The notes below the pieces were generated by a model, which saw only the letters and a list, made by a program, of their open reading frames with translations, was not told the origin of the DNA and searched no databases. DNA of 10,716 nucleotides from Planctomycetota bacterium. Its GTDB lineage: Bacteria > Planctomycetota > UBA1135 > UBA2386. The DNA is taken from assembly GCA_003235605.1 (NCBI GenBank), contig QJVU01000004.1:1-10716 (forward strand), in the 5' to 3' direction. Below are positions 1-6,455 of this stretch, one piece after another. Each line of letters starts with the position of its first letter. Positions within the stretch are counted from its first letter, which is position 1. A program made the position numbers and the translations under genes.

Positions 1-345
1 GACACAGCCCAGGCCAGCGCACGGTTCGTCCTGCCGCCCATGGGGAGCTGTGTCGTGGAGGCCAGGGCGTCCCTGCGCCCGAGCGACGTGACGTTCCTGA
101 AGGCCCGGGTCCTGCGCGCACCCTCGGGGGAGGTTGTCGCCGAAGGCTGGCTGCGGGGCGCGGAGGCCCTGGAGGTCTTGCGCACCGATTCGTTCCTGCT
201 GCAGGCGGGCGCCTACACCGTCCAGGTGGGTCGCTACGTCGTGACAGGCGAGGCCAAGGCCAAGAGAGAGCGGGTCTTCCAGACCGTGACCGGGGCGAAA
301 CCACTGGCCATCGAGGCCGGGAAGCTCGCCCGGCTGCGCTTCTGA
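1..345 (+). CDS. C-terminal end of a protein of unknown function, possibly with a beta-sandwich (carboxypeptidase-regulatory-like) end; 5' partial
   Basis: The frame is open from the first base of the window to a TGA at 343-345, giving 114 visible residues. An internal ATG at 40 lies in the same open frame, with no stop upstream and no convincing ribosome-binding site, so I read this as the tail of a longer gene rather than a 101-residue protein. The visible part alternates short hydrophobic strands with Gly and Pro turns. It includes a segment reading LLQAGAYTVQVG at about 61-72 of the frame started at ATG 40, which resembles the last strands of carboxypeptidase-regulatory or similar Ig-like domains (xxPGxYxVxV). 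A basic stretch (AKAKRERVF) and a short final strand follow. The function is unknown. The next gene lies on the same strand 74 bases on, but a strong hairpin sits between them. The reading frame is secure; the domain assignment is weak. Confidence 0.6.
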   Translation, partial: DTAQASARFVLPPMGSCVVEARASLRPSDVTFLKARVLRAPSGEVVAEGWLRGAEALEVLRTDSFLLQAGAYTVQVGRYVVTGEAKAKRERVFQTVTGAKPLAIEAGKLARLRF

Positions 346-346
346 T

Positions 347-369
347 CCGGCGGGTTTTGCCCCCGCCGG
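347..369 (+). terminator. Perfect 8-bp GC hairpin just after the stop of the first gene
   Basis: CCGGCGGG at 347-354 pairs perfectly with CCCGCCGG at 362-369 around a 7-base loop (TTTTGCC). The stem starts two bases after the TGA of the upstream gene. No T-run follows the stem, so it is not a canonical intrinsic terminator. It could still be a terminator of the kind seen in GC-rich genomes, or an mRNA 3' end stabiliser. It separates the first gene from the ELW-repeat gene. Confidence 0.45.
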
Positions 370-406
370 CAGCAACCAGGGTATACGTGGGGGTCCGGTC
401 CCAGCC

Positions 407-413
407 GGAGGAG
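407..413 (+). promoter_or_regulatory. Ribosome-binding site deciding the start at 420
   Basis: GGAGGAG ends 6 bases before the ATG at 420. This rules out the in-frame TTG at 357, which would put 21 residues in front of a clean signal peptide. Confidence 0.8.
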
Positions 414-419
414 ACTCCT

Positions 420-2144
420 ATGCGCTACTCACCAATCTGCCTGGTTCCCGCCCTGCTGCTGGCGGCCGCGGCTCCGGCCCAGAAGCCCACGCTGATCAGG
501 GACATGAACCCCACCCGGGGCTCCTACCCCCTCGACTTCCACCGCCACGAGGGGCTGGTGTTCTTCACCGCCGACGACGGCACCCACGGCCGGGAGCTGT
601 GGCGCAGCGACGGCACCCCCGCCGGCACCTTCATGGTCCAGGACAGCGTCACCGGCATCACCAGCTCCGACGTCCGCGAGAACACCTCCCTGGGGAAGCT
701 GTTGTTGTTCCACACCACCGACAGCCAGAACGGCCGGGACCTGTGGGCGACGGAGGGCACTGCCGCCACCACCCGCTACCTGACCAAGATCCACTTCGCC
801 GAGACGATCAGCCTCATTGCCCTGGGTGACGTGGCCCTGTTCTCGGGCAGGAGCAGCAACACCGCATCGCCGTCCCTGTGGCGCACCGATGGCACGGCCA
901 AGGGCACCTTCGAGCTGAAGCTGTCCAAGCCCCTGGTCGCGTTCACCAATCCCTACGTGTTCCAGGGCCGCGTCTACTTTGGCGGCGGCCACATCGCCAC
1001 CAACAACATTCCGGACGTGGAGCTGTGGGTGACCGACGGCACCGCCAGCGGTACCCAACTGGTCGCGGACATCCAGCCTGGCGGTGGAACCCGCGGGCCC
1101 TACAGCAGCTTCCCCCAGGACTTCGTGGCGATGGGAGGCACCCTCTACTTCCATGCCCGGAGCCTGAACGCCCTGGGCCCGCGGCTCTGGCGCACCGACG
1201 GTACCGCCCAGGGCACCGTCCTCGTCAACCCGGTGTCCCCGATCAGCGCGTTCCACGGCCCCCACGACCTGGTGGCCTCGGGCAACAAGCTGTTCTTCGG
1301 TCTGAACAGCCGCCTCTGGGTGAGCGACGGCACCACCAACGGCACCCAGGCCTTGGGCCCCACCTTCAACGACCCGCGCTTCGGGCCCATCGCGGCCTTC
1401 CAAGGGGGCGTGCTGTTCACGGCAACCACCACTGCCGCCGGTTCCGAGATCTGGGGAAGCGACGGCAACGGCATTGGCATGACGGACATCGAGCCCGGGA
1501 GCGGGTCCAGCAACCCCAGCGCCTACGCCCGGATCGGGGTGCGGAGCCTGTTCTTCTCCGCCTTCAACCAGAAGTACGGCTACGAGCTCTGGAGTGTCGG
1601 CCGCAACCTGCGGCCGGTGCTGCTCCATGACATCAACACGGCCACGGTCACCAAGGACACGGGTTCTTCCCAGCCCTATGGGTTCACGATGCTCCATGGG
1701 CGGGTGCTCTTCGCTGCCGACGACGGCAAGACCGGCCACGAGCTGTGGTCCCTGTTCCCCGGCGCCACGTCGGAGGACTTGGGCTACGGCTGTGGGCCGA
1801 ACGGGCAGGCACCCGTGTTCTCGAGCAGCGAGGATCCGGTCCTGGGTCAGCCGAACACCTACACCGTCACCGGCGCGCCGGCATCGGCCGGGGGGCTTCT
1901 GCTGCTGGGCCCGCCGGCAAACCCCTCCGTGGGCTTCCCGGGAGGGTGTCGCCTCTACCCGGACCCGAACGCCCTGATCCTGTTGCCGCTCCAGACCCAG
2001 AGCAATGGCGCCACCAGCATCCAGATCCAGACTCCCAACAACAGCGGCCTTGTGGGCCTGACCGCCGCCTTCCAGGCAGTGATCGCAGCCAGCAGCTCCC
2101 AGCTCGCGTTCACCAACAACTTGGAGTTGACGCCGGGACAGTAG
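420..2144 (+). CDS. Secreted ELWxxDGT-repeat (probable beta-propeller) protein with shared C-terminal module
   Basis: The protein has 574 residues. The start at 420 is set by a GGAGGAG ribosome-binding site and by an immediate signal peptide (residues 1-20, hydrophobic LVPALLLAAAA core, probable cleavage after APA). Residues 25-450 contain nine copies of an (E/D/S/R)-(L/I)-W motif, usually followed by xxDGTxxGT. They begin at residues 59, 107, 152, 201, 255, 298, 343, 389 and 441, about 43-54 residues apart. The last three are degenerate and two lack the DGT. The spacing suits one blade per repeat of a propeller-like domain. Residues 453-574 form a separate domain opening with GYGCGPNGQAP. 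It recurs at the end of the protease at 3662-6337 and may be a sorting or attachment module. ELW-repeat proteins have no established enzymatic activity, and a surface or adhesion role is inference. A small membrane-protein gene converges 24 bases after its stop. Confidence 0.88.
   Translation: MRYSPICLVPALLLAAAAPAQKPTLIRDMNPTRGSYPLDFHRHEGLVFFTADDGTHGRELWRSDGTPAGTFMVQDSVTGITSSDVRENTSLGKLLLFHTTDSQNGRDLWATEGTAATTRYLTKIHFAETISLIALGDVALFSGRSSNTASPSLWRTDGTAKGTFELKLSKPLVAFTNPYVFQGRVYFGGGHIATNNIPDVELWVTDGTASGTQLVADIQPGGGTRGPYSSFPQDFVAMGGTLYFHARSLNALGPRLWRTDGTAQGTVLVNPVSPISAFHGPHDLVASGNKLFFGLNSRLWVSDGTTNGTQALGPTFNDPRFGPIAAFQGGVLFTATTTAAGSEIWGSDGNGIGMTDIEPGSGSSNPSAYARIGVRSLFFSAFNQKYGYELWSVGRNLRPVLLHDINTATVTKDTGSSQPYGFTMLHGRVLFAADDGKTGHELWSLFPGATSEDLGYGCGPNGQAPVFSSSEDPVLGQPNTYTVTGAPASAGGLLLLGPPANPSVGFPGGCRLYPDPNALILLPLQTQSNGATSIQIQTPNNSGLVGLTAAFQAVIAASSSQLAFTNNLELTPGQ
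594..1748 (+). repeat. Nine tandem ELWxxDGT-type protein repeats
   Basis: The repeat motifs start at 594, 738, 873, 1020, 1182, 1311, 1446, 1584 and 1740. Copies 1, 3, 4, 5 and 6 keep the full LWxxDGTxxGT pattern. Copy 2 has EGT, copy 7 has DGN, and copies 8 and 9 keep only ELW. At DNA level the conserved core is a recurring ctgtgg…gacggcacc, with diverged sequence between copies. This points to old duplication rather than recent expansion. Confidence 0.85.
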
Positions 2145-2145
2145 G

Positions 2146-2162
2146 GCGCTGACAGCCAGCGC
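2146..2162. terminator. Possible bidirectional hairpin between convergent genes
   Basis: GCGCTG at 2146-2151 pairs with CAGCGC at 2157-2162 around a 5-base loop. It lies in the 24-base gap between the two convergent stop codons (2144 and 2169). Flanking AGGGC (2143-2147) and GCCCT (2165-2169) offer an alternative outer pairing. There is no T-run on either side. The position suits a shared terminator, but the stem is short. Confidence 0.35.
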
Positions 2163-2168
2163 TAGCCC

Positions 2169-2774
2169 TTACCAGGCATCCACGACCCGGCCCCGATGGA
2201 TCCGGAAGTCCAGGTAGAGCTCCCTGTCCCGGTCCTCGTACTTCCAGCTCTCGACCCCGTGGTCGAGCACCAGGATCTTGGTGGGCACGCCGTAGCGTGC
2301 CAACACCTGGGACTCGTCCCAGAGGAAGAACGACCGCTTGAACGACCTCAGGTCCGCATCCTTGAGGGCAGCCCTGCGCTTCGCGAAGGACTCGACACGG
2401 CCCCAGGCCGGTGGGGTGGTGCCATCCTGCCCCTGGCCGGCGCTCTCCAACCGCGGGCGTTGCCGCAAGACCTGCTCCAGGCGCGCGAGCTGCGCGGTGA
2501 GCTTCGAGAGCTCCGCGTTCTGGGTGACAGGCATGCGCTCCGGCGAGGCGGGCATCGCCGGCCGGATCTTCTCCGGGAGCGAGTCCAGGGTGGACCGCAA
2601 GCGGTTCAAGGGCTCCACCAGGATGTCTACCCTACTGTCTGGAAGCGGAGCAGCCTGCAGCGAGGCCAGACCATCCGGCATGGCGGCCAAAACGAATGTC
2701 AGGATGACCAGCACTCCGGCCAAGAGGCCGGTCTGGACGTAGGAGAGGACTTGGCTCATGAGGGCGATTCTCAT
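2169..2774 (-). CDS. Small single-pass membrane protein with coiled-coil stretch and BamE/SmpA-like C-terminal pattern, hypothetical
   Basis: The protein has 201 residues. The ATG at 2774 is chosen because GGGGAG lies 6 bases upstream; longer forms starting up to 2855 have no such site. A hydrophobic segment at about residues 14-36 (TGLLAGVLVILTFVLA core) should anchor the protein, with the bulk of it outside the cytoplasm. Residues 84-108 (ELSKLTAQLARLEQVL) look like a short coiled coil, followed by a Gly/Gln/Pro-rich linker. Residues 148-201 contain VLARYGVPTKI, ESWKY and a strand-rich end. That pattern (GxP, then WxY, then a beta hairpin) recalls BamE/SmpA-type envelope domains, but the similarity is weak and could be chance. 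I do not recognise a named family. It is divergent from the M23 peptidase gene with 28 bases between the starts, so a shared envelope role is possible. It converges on the ELW-repeat gene. Confidence 0.75.
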   Translation of the reverse strand: MRIALMSQVLSYVQTGLLAGVLVILTFVLAAMPDGLASLQAAPLPDSRVDILVEPLNRLRSTLDSLPEKIRPAMPASPERMPVTQNAELSKLTAQLARLEQVLRQRPRLESAGQGQDGTTPPAWGRVESFAKRRAALKDADLRSFKRSFFLWDESQVLARYGVPTKILVLDHGVESWKYEDRDRELYLDFRIHRGRVVDAW

Positions 2775-2780
2775 GCTAGA

Positions 2781-2786
2781 CTCCCC
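2781..2786 (-). promoter_or_regulatory. Ribosome-binding site for the small membrane-protein gene
   Basis: On the minus strand GGGGAG stands 6 bases before the ATG at 2774. It favours this start over the next in-frame ATG at 2759, which has no purine-rich site. Confidence 0.6.
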
Positions 2787-2802
2787 GCTGCCCACCCCCA
2801 CG

Positions 2803-3645
2803 ATGCGATTCTCATCCACGACTGCGGCGGTGGCGGTGCTGCTGACCGCAGCCACCGCAGCCGCGCAACAGCAACAGCCGACCTCGAGACCGGCCCGTGC
2901 ATCGTTCGCTTTTCCCTGCGACGGCTACGTGCGGGGCCTGCACGGCAGGGGCAACTTCGGCGTCCTCATCAAACGGTCGGGCTCCGCGTTCTCCGGCACC
3001 TACCACCTTGCCGAGGACGTTTGGCTGCCCCCGGGCACCACCGTGCGCAGCATCGGGGACGGGTTTGTTCGCTACTCGGACTTCAGCCCCACCTGGAAGG
3101 ACAAGCGCGGTCGCATCCATTGGAACCTGGGCAACGTCATCGTGATCGAGCATGCCCTCGAGCCCGTGGAAGAGGGTCTCGAGTCGGTGTGCTCCGTCTA
3201 CGTCCACCTCGGCGCGAAGCGCAGGGTGCAGACCGGGGACAAGGTCACCCGCAGCCAGGTCCTCGGCGTGATCGGCGCCGACAGGAGCGAGGAGAACGGC
3301 CGCTACCCCGCCCACCTGCACTTCGGGATCCACCGCGGACCCTACTACCAGATCGCACCCTCGTGGCGCCGCGACCTGGAGGAGAGCGCCCGGACCACGG
3401 GCCTGCTGATCGGACCCAACCGCTTCGTCGGCGAGATCACGATCCAGCGCACCTCGAAGACCAGCGTCCTGGTCAGGTCCAAGCAGGGCGACGCGAAGGT
3501 GGGGCTGTCCCTGCTGGTGGGCAGCACCCATCCCGGGCGGAAGCCGGCGGACATCATGGGCTGGTGCTCCGGCTACGGCGACAAGCACGCCGTGCAGGAG
3601 TGGCTGCGCCCGAGTTCCTGGCTCTCCAAGCACGGAGCCAGGTGA
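2803..3645 (+). CDS. Exported M23 (LytM-type) zinc metallopeptidase
   Basis: The protein has 280 residues. The start at 2803 puts the Met directly before a signal peptide (MRFSSTTAAVAVLLTAATAAA). In-frame ATGs at 2758 and 2773 would add a Pro-rich tail and overlap the divergent neighbour. No ribosome-binding site precedes 2803, so the start is uncertain. The M23 core spans residues about 60-175. It has the HxxxD zinc motif (H68, D72), a PGTTVRSIGDGFV strand pair, GNVIVIEH (H117), YVHL (H135) and the closing HLHF (H161, H163). All expected zinc and catalytic residues are present, so it should be active. M23 enzymes usually cleave peptide cross-links of peptidoglycan in the periplasm; some act on other glycine-rich peptides. 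Residues about 195-280 form a C-terminal extension without a motif I recognise. The gene is divergent from a membrane coiled-coil protein and converges on the protease gene 16 bases downstream. Confidence 0.88.
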   Translation: MRFSSTTAAVAVLLTAATAAAQQQQPTSRPARASFAFPCDGYVRGLHGRGNFGVLIKRSGSAFSGTYHLAEDVWLPPGTTVRSIGDGFVRYSDFSPTWKDKRGRIHWNLGNVIVIEHALEPVEEGLESVCSVYVHLGAKRRVQTGDKVTRSQVLGVIGADRSEENGRYPAHLHFGIHRGPYYQIAPSWRRDLEESARTTGLLIGPNRFVGEITIQRTSKTSVLVRSKQGDAKVGLSLLVGSTHPGRKPADIMGWCSGYGDKHAVQEWLRPSSWLSKHGAR

Positions 3646-3661
3646 CTCCAGAGCCCACGGA

Positions 3662-6337
3662 TTAGCGGGTCCCCACCTTGGCGGTGGCGGCGTTCGACCA
3701 CGCCAGGCCCAGGGCGTTGGCCTGGACATCCAACACCATCGCCTGGAGGTAGCCCACCAAGCCGACGAGGGACTGCGAGTTCGGGATCGTGGCCTGCCAG
3801 CTGGCGCGCCCGGTGGCGTCGGTTTGCAGCGCCACGGGCACGTCGCTCGAGGTCAGGACGGAACAGCCGCTGGCGCCGAACGGGCCCAGGTCCAGGGGCA
3901 GGTTGAAGGTTCCCAGCTTCGTGTTCGACACGCCCACCCAGACCATCGCCGTGGCGTTGGGCTTCGCGAACGTCAGGTCCGCGGTGAACGGGAACCCGAT
4001 CTCCGGCACGCCACTGCTGCTCAGCGCCGGTACGGCGCCGGGCTTGCCGCCACCCACACACTCGATCTGCCACGCCGGCCGGTCGCCGATCTGGCTGGGG
4101 ATGCCGACCCAGGCGCCGCTGGTGAAGAACGGGTGCCTGCTCAGGGAGGCGGTGGCCGGGGCCGTGCCACTGTTCAGGAGCGCAGCCAGGAACTTGTCCC
4201 CGCTGTGCACGATCCAGACCCGCTCGTTGGCGGCCACCGAGACGGCGCTCTGGAGCGTGGCCTTGTACCAGGCTGCCGTGGAACCCGCCGTGAGCGTGGC
4301 CGTGGCCGCGGCGGTGGAAGCCGGCGCCCCGGAGGCGTCGCGGTGGATGGCGAGGGTGTCCGCGGCGGACGCGCCGGAGACCGCGCGGGTGAAGAGCTTC
4401 ACCGCGGAGATCTGCATCGCCTGCTGGGAGGAGACCGCGTAGGCCAGGTCGGTGCCGGGGGGCGGCGGCGCCACGAACGAGCCACCACCCGGGTTGAGGG
4501 AGGCACAGGTGGGCGGCAGCTGGCCCGAGCCGCCGCAGCCCTTGCCGAACACCGTCCAGCTGCCCGGGGTGGCGCTGCAGGTCTGGACCGGGCTGGGGAT
4601 GTTGTGGGCGGTCGTGTAGGCCGCGAACAGTTCCCGGCAGTTGGGCGTGCCGTTGTTGAGGTTGGCATCGTTGTCGTCGAGGAGGAACACCTCCCGCACC
4701 GCCGCCGGTTGGGTCGTGGCGTTGGCGAGGATCGATCCCAGCACGATGGTTTCGGCGTGGGTCTGCCCTGCGGTCTGGCCCAGCTTCTGGATCAGCGCCT
4801 GGCGCAACTTCCAGTTGGCGCCCATCCAGGTCTCGCCCTTCTCATGGGGCGAGTTGCCGCTGGGGTATTGGCGGGTGTTGCGGGCGTCCCGGATCGTGCC
4901 CATCTGGGGCTGCCCCGTCTGGAAGACAGCGATGGTGTCGGCCCATCCCTCGGACAGGCCATCGGTCTCGGCGATGCCACCGAAGACGTCGTCGAGTCCG
5001 TGGCCCCACTCGTGCTGGACCACCGGGGAGACGGCGAGGTTGGGGCACTGGCTACCCCACGATGCACCGAAGAGGATGGCGTTGTTCTGGTAGCCGGCGT
5101 TGCAGGCCTGGGGCACGTTGACCGTCACCGCAATCCGGTCCAGCGGCGCTAGCTTGCTGTGGTTGCCGAGGATGTGCGACTGCCGCACGAACTCGTTGAC
5201 CTGGTCGACGAAGTAGAACGCGGTGCTCTGGGCGCGGTCGAACTCGCCCGCCGTGGACTGGTAGATCTGGATGGTCGCCGGGGTGCCGGGAGTCACCTGT
5301 TGGGAGGCCTGCATCGCGGTCCCGCTCTGGGTGGTGAAGCCGCCCACGTGGCGACCGTTGGCGAAGGTCACGATCACGTTCACCGGCGCCGTGCCGGTGT
5401 GGGGGATGTTGAACCTGCCACTGGCATCCGTGAGGCCGGAGCCACCCCCCTGCACCTGCACGCGGATCCCCGGCACCGCCACGTTCGACAGCGCCCCGGC
5501 CGACTGGATGGTCAGGTTGACCCAGGCCTTGACGGTCCCGGTGATGTTGGTGGCGCGAGGCAGGGCCGGTGTGCCCAGCGCCCTGGGACCGGCGACCGGG
5601 ACCGGCGACTCCATCGGGGCCAGACCGGTTCCGAGACCGTGGCGGTCGCCGCGAAACTCGATCACCTCGGCTGTGCCGGCATCCACGTAGACCCGTCCTG
5701 GCGCCTCGCCGTCCAGCACCTTCACTTCCCACGCGAGGCGCACGGTGCAGCGCTCCCAGCCGCCGCGGTCGGCCCAGATCAACAGCCGCTCGGTGGATCT
5801 CGCGGTCTCGCGCCCGAGGTGCTTCCGCGCCACTGCCCTCGCCACGACCGCGGGAATCTTGGGGCTGGTCGAGAAACCCGCCGGGATGTCGAAGGCCAGA
5901 GACCCGAACATCGCAAGAGCCCCGACGTCGTGGATGCGCACGTCGGCGCGACCGTCCAGGACATTCAGCCCCTGGAACTGCTGCTGGTAGACGAAGACAT
6001 GGGTGTGGCGCACCTTGCCATAGATGTCCTCCACGAAGGTGCATCTGCCCCGACCCAGGAGGGTCGCGAAGCGGTCCAGCACCGCCTGGGCATGGCGTCG
6101 AGCATCCTCCTGCTCCAGGATCCGGCCCGCGTCGAGGCGCAGTCCACGGCCGTAGATGGCGCTGGGGGTGCCGGCAGCGGAGTTCCATTCCGCGGTCCAC
6201 CCCTCGGGCCCGTTCTCTCTCAGGAAGGTTTGCCAGGCTTCCGCAATGCCACGGTCGGTGGTGCCCTGGGCGACCAAAGGCGCGAACAGGAACGGGAGCA
6301 AGAACACGAGGAAGAACGCGTGCATAGGTCGTCTCAT
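3662..6337 (-). CDS. Secreted fungalysin/thermolysin-like (M36/M4 type) zinc metalloprotease, multidomain
   Basis: The protein has 891 residues. The ATG at 6337 is chosen because it directly precedes a signal peptide (residues 1-24, FFLVFLLPFLFAPLVAQ core). An ATG at 6325 is an alternative, and neither has a clear ribosome-binding site. Residues about 65-235 resemble the FTP/PepSY inhibitory propeptide (VFVYQQQFQGLNVLDGRADV). Residues 264-335 form a carboxypeptidase-regulatory-like beta-sandwich (GTVKAWVN…LTDASGRFNIP). The catalytic part spans about 360-580, with zinc motif HEWGH (H442, E443, H446; bases 5000-5014). SEGWAD follows, where E463 is the likely third ligand, as in fungalysin's EGWSD. 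After a GKGCGGSGQ stretch (598-606) comes a beta-rich domain (about 625-760). The shared C-terminal module (764-891) closes the protein. The probable role is digestion of extracellular or surface protein, with self-removal of the propeptide. It lies 118 bases downstream of the LRR gene on the same strand, so it may share its transcription or have its own promoter. Confidence 0.88.
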   Translation of the reverse strand: MRRPMHAFFLVFLLPFLFAPLVAQGTTDRGIAEAWQTFLRENGPEGWTAEWNSAAGTPSAIYGRGLRLDAGRILEQEDARRHAQAVLDRFATLLGRGRCTFVEDIYGKVRHTHVFVYQQQFQGLNVLDGRADVRIHDVGALAMFGSLAFDIPAGFSTSPKIPAVVARAVARKHLGRETARSTERLLIWADRGGWERCTVRLAWEVKVLDGEAPGRVYVDAGTAEVIEFRGDRHGLGTGLAPMESPVPVAGPRALGTPALPRATNITGTVKAWVNLTIQSAGALSNVAVPGIRVQVQGGGSGLTDASGRFNIPHTGTAPVNVIVTFANGRHVGGFTTQSGTAMQASQQVTPGTPATIQIYQSTAGEFDRAQSTAFYFVDQVNEFVRQSHILGNHSKLAPLDRIAVTVNVPQACNAGYQNNAILFGASWGSQCPNLAVSPVVQHEWGHGLDDVFGGIAETDGLSEGWADTIAVFQTGQPQMGTIRDARNTRQYPSGNSPHEKGETWMGANWKLRQALIQKLGQTAGQTHAETIVLGSILANATTQPAAVREVFLLDDNDANLNNGTPNCRELFAAYTTAHNIPSPVQTCSATPGSWTVFGKGCGGSGQLPPTCASLNPGGGSFVAPPPPGTDLAYAVSSQQAMQISAVKLFTRAVSGASAADTLAIHRDASGAPASTAAATATLTAGSTAAWYKATLQSAVSVAANERVWIVHSGDKFLAALLNSGTAPATASLSRHPFFTSGAWVGIPSQIGDRPAWQIECVGGGKPGAVPALSSSGVPEIGFPFTADLTFAKPNATAMVWVGVSNTKLGTFNLPLDLGPFGASGCSVLTSSDVPVALQTDATGRASWQATIPNSQSLVGLVGYLQAMVLDVQANALGLAWSNAATAKVGTR

Positions 6338-6455
6338 GACTGTCGGGGAGCCATCGCTGGCAAGGAAGGCCGAGAACAGGGGACCCGACACTCCTTTGTA
6401 GCGCGCCGGACAACTGGATGCTCTTTCCCTGGGTGCGGAAACGCACACACACGGG
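6338..6455. other. 118-base gap between the LRR and protease genes; no clear promoter
   Basis: This gap follows the LRR stop and precedes the protease start on the minus strand. A 5-bp stem (GTGCG at 6433-6437 with CGCAC at 6442-6446, four-base loop) lies just after the LRR stop. It has no T-run and is too weak to call as a terminator. I see no convincing -35/-10 pair or ECF-type promoter. The gap is nevertheless long enough to hold a promoter for the protease. Confidence 0.4.

Noticed and set aside
357..387. Possible promoter before the ELW-repeat gene (TTGCCC at 357-362 and TATACG at 382-387)
   Set aside because: The -35 match is poor, the spacing is 19 bases, and the -35 lies inside the hairpin. 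TATACG alone is not enough.
429..1739. 436-codon open frame on the minus strand, antisense to the ELW-repeat gene
   Set aside because: It lies wholly opposite a gene with signal peptide, repeats and ribosome-binding site. Its translation is rich in Gly, Ala, Val, Glu and His without motifs, as expected of a GC-rich shadow frame.
2196..3665. 489-codon plus-strand frame spanning the small membrane gene and the M23 gene
   Set aside because: It runs antisense to one supported gene and out of frame with another. Its translation is low-complexity, Arg/Pro/Gly-rich, with no domain.
6433..6446. Five-base-pair hairpin after the LRR gene as a terminator
   Set aside because: The stem is too short, with no T-run; such structures arise often by chance at this GC content.
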